From the NCBI GenBank assembly GCA_946405485.1, contig CAMJHJ010000004.1, positions 1 to 39,123 of the forward strand: 39,123 nt of DNA, read 5' to 3'. The notes beneath the pieces were generated by a model that saw nothing but the letters and a program-made list of their open reading frames with translations, ran no database searches and was not told the DNA's origin. Origin of the DNA: an uncultured Bacteroidales bacterium (GTDB lineage Bacteria > Bacteroidota > Bacteroidia > Bacteroidales > UBA932). Shown piece by piece: positions 8,259-15,053 of this stretch (its first letter is position 1; each line of letters opens with the position of its first letter). Made by a program: the position numbers and the translations under genes.

Positions 8259-8266
8259 TATATTTA
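8259..8266 (+). promoter_or_regulatory. Candidate -7 box for the small lipoprotein gene
   Basis: TATATTTA matches TAnnTTTG at seven of eight positions and lies 39 bases before the ATG at 8306, in the 57-base gap after the hydrolase. No clear TTTG -33 box is found at the expected distance, so this is tentative. Confidence 0.4.
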
Positions 8267-8305
8267 CCGAGGTAAAGCGAAAGATAACCCCAAATCCATA
8301 CCATC

Positions 8306-8779
8306 ATGAAACCATTGAAGTACATCGCAGCGGGTCTCACCGCTATCATGCTCCTGTCCTCCTGTTCCGTCATGAGGACGCTCTCCAGCGGTTCCAAGAC
8401 CGGCTCCAATACCGGCGGTGCCCTGGCTGCCCTCTACCAGATCTTCAAGGCCACCGGTGCCCTTGACCTGGGCAACCTGACCAACATCATCAACCTCGGA
8501 AAGGTGCTTACCGGCGCCAGCACCCTGGCCAATGCCACGGAAGCCTTCGCCGGTGATTTCACCAACGGACTGATCGAAGGCTCTTCCCAGTTGATCAACG
8601 ACAACAACGTACAGAAAGTCATGACGGCCCTCAAGGCATTATCCAGCGTGGATGCGACCGCCATCGAGCAGGCCGCAGAAAAAGCGGCCAAGGGCACGGC
8701 GACCCAGCTGACGTCCGCAACGGAGGGCGTGGCGCCCACCCTGGCGCAGTTGACCAACATCTTCAAGGCGATGCAATAA
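8306..8779 (+). CDS. Small helical lipoprotein of unknown function
   Basis: A 157-residue predicted lipoprotein. The signal peptide is MKPLKYIAAGLTAIMLLSSC, with Cys20 in a good lipobox (LSSC). The mature part is Ala/Thr/Asn-rich and almost entirely helical, with no aromatic core motif and repeated short helices (for example LGNLTNIINLGKVL and VQKVMTALKALSSV). I recognise it only as similar to uncharacterised Bacteroidales lipoproteins; a DUF4923-like or comparable envelope role cannot be confirmed. It has its own possible promoter and is followed by the long hairpin at 8798-8883, so it may be a single-gene transcription unit. Confidence 0.7.
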   Translation: MKPLKYIAAGLTAIMLLSSCSVMRTLSSGSKTGSNTGGALAALYQIFKATGALDLGNLTNIINLGKVLTGASTLANATEAFAGDFTNGLIEGSSQLINDNNVQKVMTALKALSSVDATAIEQAAEKAAKGTATQLTSATEGVAPTLAQLTNIFKAMQ

Positions 8780-8797
8780 CGCTCCGGCGCCCGTGAC

Positions 8798-8883
8798 AAA
8801 GCGGGCAGCCAGTAAACTTCAAGATGCGGAGATTTTTACCCCTTCGGGGGAATGCATCTTGAAGTTTACTGGCTGCCCGCTTT
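8798..8883. terminator. Long perfect inverted repeat with conserved UUCG core (element 1)
   Basis: Two perfectly complementary 30-base arms (8798-8827 and 8854-8883) flank a 26-base core. The core has an 11-nt strand GGAGATTTTTA, a 4-bp stem CCCC/GGGG closed by a UUCG tetraloop (8839-8850), and AAT. The outer ends are AAA and TTT(T), so transcripts from either side end in a stem followed by U's. It lies between the convergent lipoprotein and pta genes and probably terminates both. The core recurs at 27960-28041, while the arm sequences differ. Confidence 0.85.
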
Positions 8884-8897
8884 TATGCGGAGGCCTG

Positions 8898-9902
8898 TTA
8901 AGCGTCCATGGCCTGGCAGGCGGTGATGGCGATCATCTTGTAGATATCATCCACGCTGCAACCGCGGCTCAGGTCGTTGACCGGGCGCGCGATACCCTGC
9001 AGGATGGGACCGATCGCATCGGCCTGGCCCAGACGCTGGACCAGCTTGTAAGCGATGTTGCCAACTTCCAGGCAAGGGAATACCAGGACATTGGCCTTGC
9101 CGGCGATCTCAGAGCCGGGAGCCTTTTTCATACCCACGGAAGGAACCAGGGCCGCATCGGCCTGGAGCTCGCCGTCGATCTTCAGCTCGGGAGCCATCTC
9201 CTTGGCCAGGGCCGTCGCCTCGACCACCTTTTCCACGACCTCATGGCTCGCAGAGCCCTTGGTGGAGAAGGAAAGCATGGCGACGCGGGGATCCGCAAAT
9301 CCGGCCACGCTCTTGGCCGTCTGCGCGGTACAGACCGCGATCTGCGCCAGCTGGTTGGCATCCGGCATCGGGGTCACGGCCACGTCACCGATCACCAGCA
9401 CGCCGTCTTCACCATACTGGGGAGTCTGGGTAACCATCAGCATCGCACCGCTGACGCAGGTGATGCCAGGCTGGCACTTGATGATCTGGAGCGCGGGACG
9501 CAGGGTCTCGCCGGTCGTCGACAGAGCGCCGCTGATCTGCCCGTCGGCATCGCCGCTCTTGATGATGAGGCAGCCGAAATACAAGGGATCCAGAACGACC
9601 TCACGGGCTTTCTCGAGGGTCATTCCTTTCGCCTGGCGAAGCTGGAACAGCAACTGCGCATACTCTTCGGTTTTTTCGGAAGTCGCGGGATCGATGATCG
9701 TCGCCTCGGCGATGTGGGTCAGGCCGAGAGTGGCGGCATAGGCCAGCACTTTCTCCCGGTTGCCGATCAGGATGATATCTGCCAGGCCGTCCGCAAGGGC
9801 GCGGTCGGCGGCCGTGATGGTACGCTCCTCGAACGACTCGGGGAGCACGATGCGCTGCCGGTTGGAGCGGGCGCGCGTGATGATACTTTCAATGAGTGAC
9901 AT
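8898..9902 (-). CDS. pta: Phosphate acetyltransferase
   Basis: Pta converts acetyl-CoA and phosphate to acetyl phosphate and CoA, the first step of acetate formation. At 334 residues it is the short, catalytic-domain-only type, without the N-terminal regulatory DRTGG domain of long Pta. Family motifs include IVLPESFEERTITAADRALA, the segment SGALSTTGETLRPALQIIK, and the C-terminal NVLVFPCLEVGNIAYKLVQR. It begins 13 bases after the ackA stop, so the order is ackA then pta in one operon. The long hairpin at 8798-8883 lies just beyond the stop and is the likely terminator. The call is secure. Confidence 0.97.
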   Translation of the reverse strand: MSLIESIITRARSNRQRIVLPESFEERTITAADRALADGLADIILIGNREKVLAYAATLGLTHIAEATIIDPATSEKTEEYAQLLFQLRQAKGMTLEKAREVVLDPLYFGCLIIKSGDADGQISGALSTTGETLRPALQIIKCQPGITCVSGAMLMVTQTPQYGEDGVLVIGDVAVTPMPDANQLAQIAVCTAQTAKSVAGFADPRVAMLSFSTKGSASHEVVEKVVEATALAKEMAPELKIDGELQADAALVPSVGMKKAPGSEIAGKANVLVFPCLEVGNIAYKLVQRLGQADAIGPILQGIARPVNDLSRGCSVDDIYKMIAITACQAMDA

Positions 9903-9915
9903 ATCGTAGTGAAGT

Positions 9916-11127
9916 TTATTCCATGTTTTGGACCAGGTGCATGGTGTCGCGGGCGATCACCAGCTCTTCATTGGTGCAGATCATCGCGACCTTGACCTTC
10001 GAATCGGGCAGGGAGATGATCGTGTCGCCGGAAGCATTGGCATTGGCGTCATGGTCGAATTTCAGGCCCAGATAGCCGAAGTTCTCGCAGATGCGGCGGC
10101 GCAGGCGGGCGTTGTTCTCGCCGATGCCGGCGGTGAAGACGAGCAGGTCCACACCCTGCATCTCCGCGATATAGGCGCCGATCAGTTTGATCACGTCGTA
10201 GGTGAAGACCTTGAAGACAAGCTTGGCCCGCTGGTCGCCTTCCGCGACGAGGGCGTTGAGTTCACGGACATCGGAGGTCTTGCCGGACAGGCCCAGGAAT
10301 CCGCTCTTCCGGTTCATCACCTCGGTCATCTGGTCGGGAGTGAGACCCTCTTTCTTCATGATGTAGGGGACGATATTCGGATCGATGCTGCCACAGCGGG
10401 TGCCCATGATCATGCCGGCGAGCGGGGTGAAGCCCATCGAGGTATCCAGGCACTTGCCATCCTGCACGGCGGTGATGGAACTGCCGTTGCCCAGGTGGCA
10501 GGTGATGATCTTGGAATGCTCCAGATCGATGCCCGTCAGCTGCGCGGCCTTGCCGGCGACGTACTGGTGGCTGGTTCCGTGGGCGCCGTACTTACGGACC
10601 CTGTATTCCTCATAGTATTTGTAAGGGAGACCATACATGTAATTGAAGGCCGGCATGGACTGGTGGAAGGCCGTGTCGAACGTCACCACCTGGGGCACGG
10701 TCGGAAGGACCTTCTGCATCGCCCGGATACCCAGCAGGTGCGCCGGGTTGTGCAACGGAGCGAAATCGCAGCAGATCTCGATCTTGGAAAGCACATCCTC
10801 ATCCACGATGGCGCTGCCCGAGAAGAAATCCGCACCCTGGACGATACGGTGACCGACCGCCTCGATATCATCGAAGGACTTGAGCACGCCGCACTCCGGA
10901 TCGACGAGGGCGTCCAGCAGAAGCTGCATGCCCACCTTATGGTCGGGAATGGGGAGATTCTTCGTCAGGACCGGCTTGCCGGTGGGTTTGTGGGTCAGGA
11001 TGCCTTCGGGAAGACCGATTTTCTCGACAACGCCCTTGGCCATCAGGTCATATACATCATCGCTCTTCATATCCAGAAGCTGGTACTTGATGGAAGAGCT
11101 GCCGCAATTGATTACAAGAATGATCAT
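9916..11127 (-). CDS. ackA: Acetate kinase
   Basis: AckA transfers phosphate from acetyl phosphate to ADP, giving ATP and acetate. The 403-residue protein starts with MIILVINCGSSSIKYQLL, the N-terminal acetate/butyrate kinase signature. Also visible are GHRIVQGADFF, FDTAFHQSMP, the HLGNGSS phosphate-binding segment, GTRCGSIDP and the C-terminal TNEELVIARDT. The frame is open from 11151, but the start at 11127 matches the family and lies 21 bases downstream of a consensus -7 box. It is the first gene of the ackA-pta operon. Together they provide substrate-level ATP in an anaerobic fermenter. Nothing unusual was seen. Confidence 0.97.
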   Translation of the reverse strand: MIILVINCGSSSIKYQLLDMKSDDVYDLMAKGVVEKIGLPEGILTHKPTGKPVLTKNLPIPDHKVGMQLLLDALVDPECGVLKSFDDIEAVGHRIVQGADFFSGSAIVDEDVLSKIEICCDFAPLHNPAHLLGIRAMQKVLPTVPQVVTFDTAFHQSMPAFNYMYGLPYKYYEEYRVRKYGAHGTSHQYVAGKAAQLTGIDLEHSKIITCHLGNGSSITAVQDGKCLDTSMGFTPLAGMIMGTRCGSIDPNIVPYIMKKEGLTPDQMTEVMNRKSGFLGLSGKTSDVRELNALVAEGDQRAKLVFKVFTYDVIKLIGAYIAEMQGVDLLVFTAGIGENNARLRRRICENFGYLGLKFDHDANANASGDTIISLPDSKVKVAMICTNEELVIARDTMHLVQNME

Positions 11128-11148
11128 AAATAAACGTTTAAAATCATA

Positions 11149-11180
11149 CAAAATTACGGATAAATCGTAACTTTAGCAAA
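11149..11180 (-). promoter_or_regulatory. Consensus promoter of ackA-pta
   Basis: Read on the minus strand, TTTG (11177-11180) and TAATTTTG (11149-11156) are separated by exactly 20 bp, matching both boxes of the Bacteroidota housekeeping promoter. The -7 box is 21 bases before the ackA ATG. On the plus strand a weaker TAACTTTA (11168-11175) inside the same spacer could serve comEC. Confidence 0.8.
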
Positions 11181-11195
11181 AATAGGAATGACGAA

Positions 11196-12284
11196 ATGGA
11201 AGAGGCGGGAGATATGGCGGCGTTGGCCATTCCGTTCGCGGCCGGATCGGCTGCGGGACAACTTGCGACAAGGCTCTCCGGGCCGGTTTCATGGGCCTTT
11301 CCGGGCATCATACTCGGTCTCATCACCCTCTTTCTTCCGTTCCTTCTTTCCCATCACCGGGCCCGGCTCCGTTACGGTTTCCTGTTTTTCCTGCTGGGCG
11401 TTTTCTGCCAATGCTCCTACGCCTTGCTGCCGGTCCCTCCTCCCGGACCGCCGACCCTTCCGGAAAGGGCCTGCGCATTGTTGAAAGACCTCATTGCGAC
11501 CATCCCCTACCCGCACGGCAGTTCGGCAGGGATCGTACAAGCCCTGATGACCGGAGACCGGAGCGGCCTGGACCGGGAAACGACGGCTGCCTTCCGTGCC
11601 AGCGGGGCTTCCCATATCCTGGCCCTGTCCGGCCTGCATCTGGGAATCATCTATTTGATTATCAGGAAAGTATTCGGTCTGCTGGGCAACTCGCCCGCAG
11701 CCCGGAAAGTGCGCAGTGCCGTCACCCTGGCCGCGACCGGATTCTACACGCTGATGACCGGGGCCGGGCCCTCCGTCGTCCGCGCATTCCTGTATGTCTG
11801 CGTCAGCGAAGCGGCCTCCCTCGATACGGGCCGGCGCAAACATCCCGCCGGCATCCTGCTCGCCGCCCTGACTCTCCAGCTCGCCTTCACCCCGCCGGTC
11901 ATCGCAAGCGTCGGTTTCCAGCTGTCTTACCTTGCCATGCTCGGCATCACCCTGCTGCTGCCCCGGCTCCAAGCCTGGTACCCTGAGCCCCGGACCCGGC
12001 TGGAGAAGGCGGATCCGATGCGGAAGGTCTGGAATGCGGCCGCCCTGACGATTTCCTGCCAGGTCTTCACCGCTCCCCTGGCATGGATCCGGTTCCACAC
12101 TTTTCCGAAGTATTTCCTGCTGACAAACCTGCTGTCCCTGCCCCTGAGCGGAGCCGTGATGCTGACATCCGTCCTGACCCTGGCCCTCACCGCGACAGGC
12201 GCCTGCCCGTACTGGCTGGTACGGGCCGATGACGCGCTCATCGAAGTCTTGGTTTTCGTCCTGAAGACGATCAGTTCATTGTAG
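11196..12284 (+). CDS. comEC: ComEC/Rec2-family competence protein, reduced form
   Basis: A 362-residue polytopic inner-membrane protein. The region from about residue 100 to the end is the ComEC competence domain, with the hallmark ASGASHILALSGLHLGIIYL near 132-151 and several following helices. ComEC forms the channel through which single-stranded DNA enters during transformation. Typical proteins of 650-750 residues add an N-terminal OB-like DUF4131 domain and often a C-terminal metallo-beta-lactamase domain; neither is present here, although two to three extra helices precede the competence domain. It may be a minimal channel or a decayed gene, but the reading frame is intact. The start could be the ATG at 11196 or the ATG at 11214. 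Its 3' end overlaps apbE by 14 bases in convergent orientation. Confidence 0.85.
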   Translation: MEEAGDMAALAIPFAAGSAAGQLATRLSGPVSWAFPGIILGLITLFLPFLLSHHRARLRYGFLFFLLGVFCQCSYALLPVPPPGPPTLPERACALLKDLIATIPYPHGSSAGIVQALMTGDRSGLDRETTAAFRASGASHILALSGLHLGIIYLIIRKVFGLLGNSPAARKVRSAVTLAATGFYTLMTGAGPSVVRAFLYVCVSEAASLDTGRRKHPAGILLAALTLQLAFTPPVIASVGFQLSYLAMLGITLLLPRLQAWYPEPRTRLEKADPMRKVWNAAALTISCQVFTAPLAWIRFHTFPKYFLLTNLLSLPLSGAVMLTSVLTLALTATGACPYWLVRADDALIEVLVFVLKTISSL

Positions 12285-13326
12285 AAAGTCCGAAGCCGGG
12301 CGTGGTCCACAGGCGCATCCGGCCGTCCTCATCATAGATCAGGCAAGCCTCCAGTCCCAGCTCCCGCAACAGGATTTCGGACTCCGCGACCCCTACGGCC
12401 ATGCACCAGGTCGCCACCGCATCGGCCGTCGTCGCATCCGGCGCGATCACCGTGGCGCTCAGAAGGTTGTGCGAGACCGGGACACCGGTACGCGTATCAA
12501 TCGTATGGGAATACTTCCGTCCGTCACGCACATAATACTTGCGGTAATTGCCCGAGGTGACGACACCCTGGCCGCTCCCTCCATCCGAATGCCACACCCC
12601 CTGCATGTCCGCCCCCGGAGTATTGTTCCCGTCCACGGGACTGTCGATACCGACGGCCCAGGGACGGCCGGAGGGATTCCTCCCTTCACAATAAATCTCG
12701 CCGATATCCACCAGCATGTCCTTCACGCCCAACGAATGCAGATAACGGGCGACGTAATCGCAGCTGAATCCCTGTGCGATGGCGTTGAAGTTGAGGACGG
12801 GAGCCTCTCCTCCCGGCTCGGCAAGCAGGTTGCGGGCGCATAGGGTCCCGTCCGGGGCGAGCGCTTCCTCCATCGTCGGCCTGAGCCTGCCCATCCCGGA
12901 ACGGGCGGCCGCTTCCGCGATCCGGTCCGGACCGGGCATGGAATCCGTCGTGAATCCGAAGCCCCAGATGTCGAACATAGGGCCGCAGGCGACGTCGAAG
13001 GCACCGCCGGAACGGCGGAAAAACTCATAGGAGAGACGGTACACCTCGCAAAGCATCGGGTTGACGGCGACGGTATCACCGGCATTGAGCCGGCTCAGAA
13101 GGGAGGCTTTGTTGTAGCCGGAAAGCGTAAAGTCAACCTCTTTCAACAGGGAATCCACGGCCGCCTGGATTACTTGCGGACGTTCCCGGACCCCTTTCAA
13201 GTTCAGTTTGACGGTATAGGTCCCTCCCTGGGCATACCCGCCCAAGGCGATATACCGGTCCTGTTCCCGGCAAGATAGCAGGGACAAAAGCACGCAGAGG
13301 ACCCAGAAAGACAGCTTCCGCTTCAT
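12271..13326 (-). CDS. apbE: FAD:protein FMN transferase (ApbE) lipoprotein
   Basis: ApbE attaches FMN covalently to Thr/Ser of target flavoproteins such as Rnf and Nqr subunits, on the outer face of the inner membrane. The 351-residue protein has a lipoprotein signal peptide with lipobox LLSC (Cys19). GGYAQGGTYTVKL (from about residue 29) is the N-terminal ApbE signature, FDVACGPMFDIWGFG the middle one, and YSHTIDTRTGVPVSHN followed by DATTADAVATWCMAVG carries the conserved metal and flavin-binding C-terminal motif. No NqrC or RnfG partner lies nearby. A -7 box TACCTTTG (13347-13354 on the plus map) lies 20 bases before the ATG. Confidence 0.95.
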   Translation of the reverse strand: MKRKLSFWVLCVLLSLLSCREQDRYIALGGYAQGGTYTVKLNLKGVRERPQVIQAAVDSLLKEVDFTLSGYNKASLLSRLNAGDTVAVNPMLCEVYRLSYEFFRRSGGAFDVACGPMFDIWGFGFTTDSMPGPDRIAEAAARSGMGRLRPTMEEALAPDGTLCARNLLAEPGGEAPVLNFNAIAQGFSCDYVARYLHSLGVKDMLVDIGEIYCEGRNPSGRPWAVGIDSPVDGNNTPGADMQGVWHSDGGSGQGVVTSGNYRKYYVRDGRKYSHTIDTRTGVPVSHNLLSATVIAPDATTADAVATWCMAVGVAESEILLRELGLEACLIYDEDGRMRLWTTPGFGLSTMN

Positions 13327-13346
13327 CGTTCGGCAAAGTATTTGTA

Positions 13347-13384
13347 CAAAGGTAAGGGAATTTCATCAGAAATTGCGATATTTG
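13347..13384. promoter_or_regulatory. Divergent promoter region between apbE and the FISUMP gene
   Basis: On the minus strand TACCTTTG (13347-13354) is an exact -7 match for apbE. On the plus strand GATATTTG (13377-13384) matches seven of eight positions for the gene starting at 13411. Neither has a convincing TTTG -33 element at 19-20 bp, so these are moderate calls. The 84-base gap holds nothing else recognisable. Confidence 0.5.
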
Positions 13385-13410
13385 TGAGTTATTACATGCT
13401 TGAACCAACC

Positions 13411-14439
13411 ATGAGATTCAAACCCCTTCTCCTTCTGGCCACACTTCTTGTCCTGGCATCCGCCTGTTGCAAGAAAACGGAAGAAGAGACGACATACCTC
13501 AGTTTTACGGGATCGCCGGAATTCACGGTCGAGCCCTTCGTCCGCACCGGACAGACCATCACCCTCACGCCAAAAAAACTGGTCTCCCGCGCCGCTTCGG
13601 ATACGAAGACGGCTCTGCCGGGCTGCTACTGGTACATCTCCCAGCTCAACCTCCGGGATACGGTCCGCGTCGAGGGAGATCCCGAATCCGTGTCTGCTTC
13701 GTTCACGTTCCAGGTTCCGGACTCTCTGCAGACCCTCACGATCCTGTGCGGAATGTTTGCGGAAGGATACAGCAACTCCACCACTTCCGTCAGCTGCATC
13801 GCCGTGCGCACCCGGGGCGGTTACTCTTCATTGCAGGGTGTCGATTATCCGGTGACGGCTTTCCTGGACAGCCGTGACCAGCATCTCTATCATTACACGA
13901 CGGGAGCCGGACTTGACTGGATGGCACAGAACCTCGCCTATGCAGAAAAGGGTTATTCCTATTATGACAGCGAGGTGCTGGACGACCTCTTCGGCCGCTA
14001 CTATACCTGGAGGGAAGCGAAAGAGAGCTGCCCTGAAGGATGGCGCCTGCCGACCAACGAGGAGTTCCTCGCCTTTAACAACGCTTTCTCAAGTCCCGCC
14101 GGGACCTCTGCCATGACGACGTTCAAGCAAGGCGCCGGCGCCCATATGGCCAACGCTTATTTCAATTCCAACCGGATGTGGGAATACTGGCCTGACGTGG
14201 AGCCGCGCAACACCAGCGGTTTTTCCCTGATTCCCCTTGGCTACATAGCAATCCAGGATACCGACCTTGCCTATATGGAGGTCATGAGATACGCACTGTT
14301 CTGGACGGCAGACGAACGCGATGCGGATCAGGCCTATTTCCGCTCGGTCTATATGAAATACGATACCATCAGCTGCGAGCCGGGGTACAAAGATTATATG
14401 GCGCTGAATGTCCGCTGCGTGCGGGACCACAAGGATTAA
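13411..14439 (+). CDS. Lipoprotein with FISUMP domain
   Basis: A 342-residue secreted lipoprotein. The signal peptide ends near Cys19/Cys20 (LASACC). The middle holds a beta-rich, Ig-like region (about 25-145). The C-terminal part has the Fibrobacter succinogenes major paralogous domain (FISUMP, TIGR02145) signatures WMAQNLAY, YYTWREAKESCPEGWRLPTN, FWTADERD and the terminal NVRCVRD. FISUMP proteins are cell-surface or secreted proteins of unknown biochemical function, frequent in gut Bacteroidota. An in-frame ATG at 13342 and another at 13396 exist, but 13411 gives the proper signal peptide. Its 3' end overlaps the LolA-like gene by 4 bases, convergently. Confidence 0.88.
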   Translation: MRFKPLLLLATLLVLASACCKKTEEETTYLSFTGSPEFTVEPFVRTGQTITLTPKKLVSRAASDTKTALPGCYWYISQLNLRDTVRVEGDPESVSASFTFQVPDSLQTLTILCGMFAEGYSNSTTSVSCIAVRTRGGYSSLQGVDYPVTAFLDSRDQHLYHYTTGAGLDWMAQNLAYAEKGYSYYDSEVLDDLFGRYYTWREAKESCPEGWRLPTNEEFLAFNNAFSSPAGTSAMTTFKQGAGAHMANAYFNSNRMWEYWPDVEPRNTSGFSLIPLGYIAIQDTDLAYMEVMRYALFWTADERDADQAYFRSVYMKYDTISCEPGYKDYMALNVRCVRDHKD

Positions 14440-15053
14440 CGGAGGTCCGTCACCACGTAGTCAGATCCCAGGGAAGCGATGTCGAAAGCAAAAGCGGCAT
14501 CGCTTTTTTCTTTGACCGAGAAAGAGCTGATGCGGAACACAGTCTCGGTCCCGTCTTCAACCACGATGGAGACCCGTGCAGGCACGGCACCGTCCAGATA
14601 CAGGGTAACGGTCTGCAGTCCCGTATCCTCCACGGCGGGACTCATCTTGACGGCCTGCAGCTTTTTGCCGCTGAGCGTGACATCTGAGACAGACCGCAGC
14701 TCGAAGGCACGGTCCAGGGCGACCAGCAGGGAAGCGGGATTGGACAGATAATCCGCAGACTCCGGATCCACTTCCTCGATATAAGCCTCCTTGGCATTGC
14801 GGTCGATGGTCCAACGCGTCTTCCCGTCGCACCAAAGCTCCATCCCGTTGCCGAATACATGATAGGCGGTGCCGCAGAGGGCGGCGGTACCGTTCCCCTT
14901 CATCGGGATGTCTCCCTTCACTTCAAAGGAATACTTGAAACCGACTTCTCCCGAGGCGAGATTCGCGGCGAAATCATCAAGCGGTCCGCGCTCCTGGGCG
15001 AAAGCCCAGAAAGAGCAGAACACGGCAACGGTCAGTAGGAAGAATCTTTTCAT
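14436..15053 (-). CDS. LolA-like outer-membrane lipoprotein carrier
   Basis: A 205-residue periplasmic protein with signal peptide MKRFFLLTVAVFCSFWAFA, cleaved before QE. The mature part is a LolA/LolB-like half-barrel, with alternating strands such as VGFKYSFEVKG, KTRWTIDRNAKEAYIEEVD and PARVSIVVEDGTETVFRISS. LolA shuttles lipoproteins from the LolCDE exporter to the outer membrane. Bacteroidota encode several divergent LolA-like proteins, so the exact role of this copy is open. It overlaps the upstream ftsK by 4 bases (15050-15053), the usual LolA-after-FtsK order in this phylum (as also in many Proteobacteria), which supports the assignment. Confidence 0.85.
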   Translation of the reverse strand: MKRFFLLTVAVFCSFWAFAQERGPLDDFAANLASGEVGFKYSFEVKGDIPMKGNGTAALCGTAYHVFGNGMELWCDGKTRWTIDRNAKEAYIEEVDPESADYLSNPASLLVALDRAFELRSVSDVTLSGKKLQAVKMSPAVEDTGLQTVTLYLDGAVPARVSIVVEDGTETVFRISSFSVKEKSDAAFAFDIASLGSDYVVTDLR

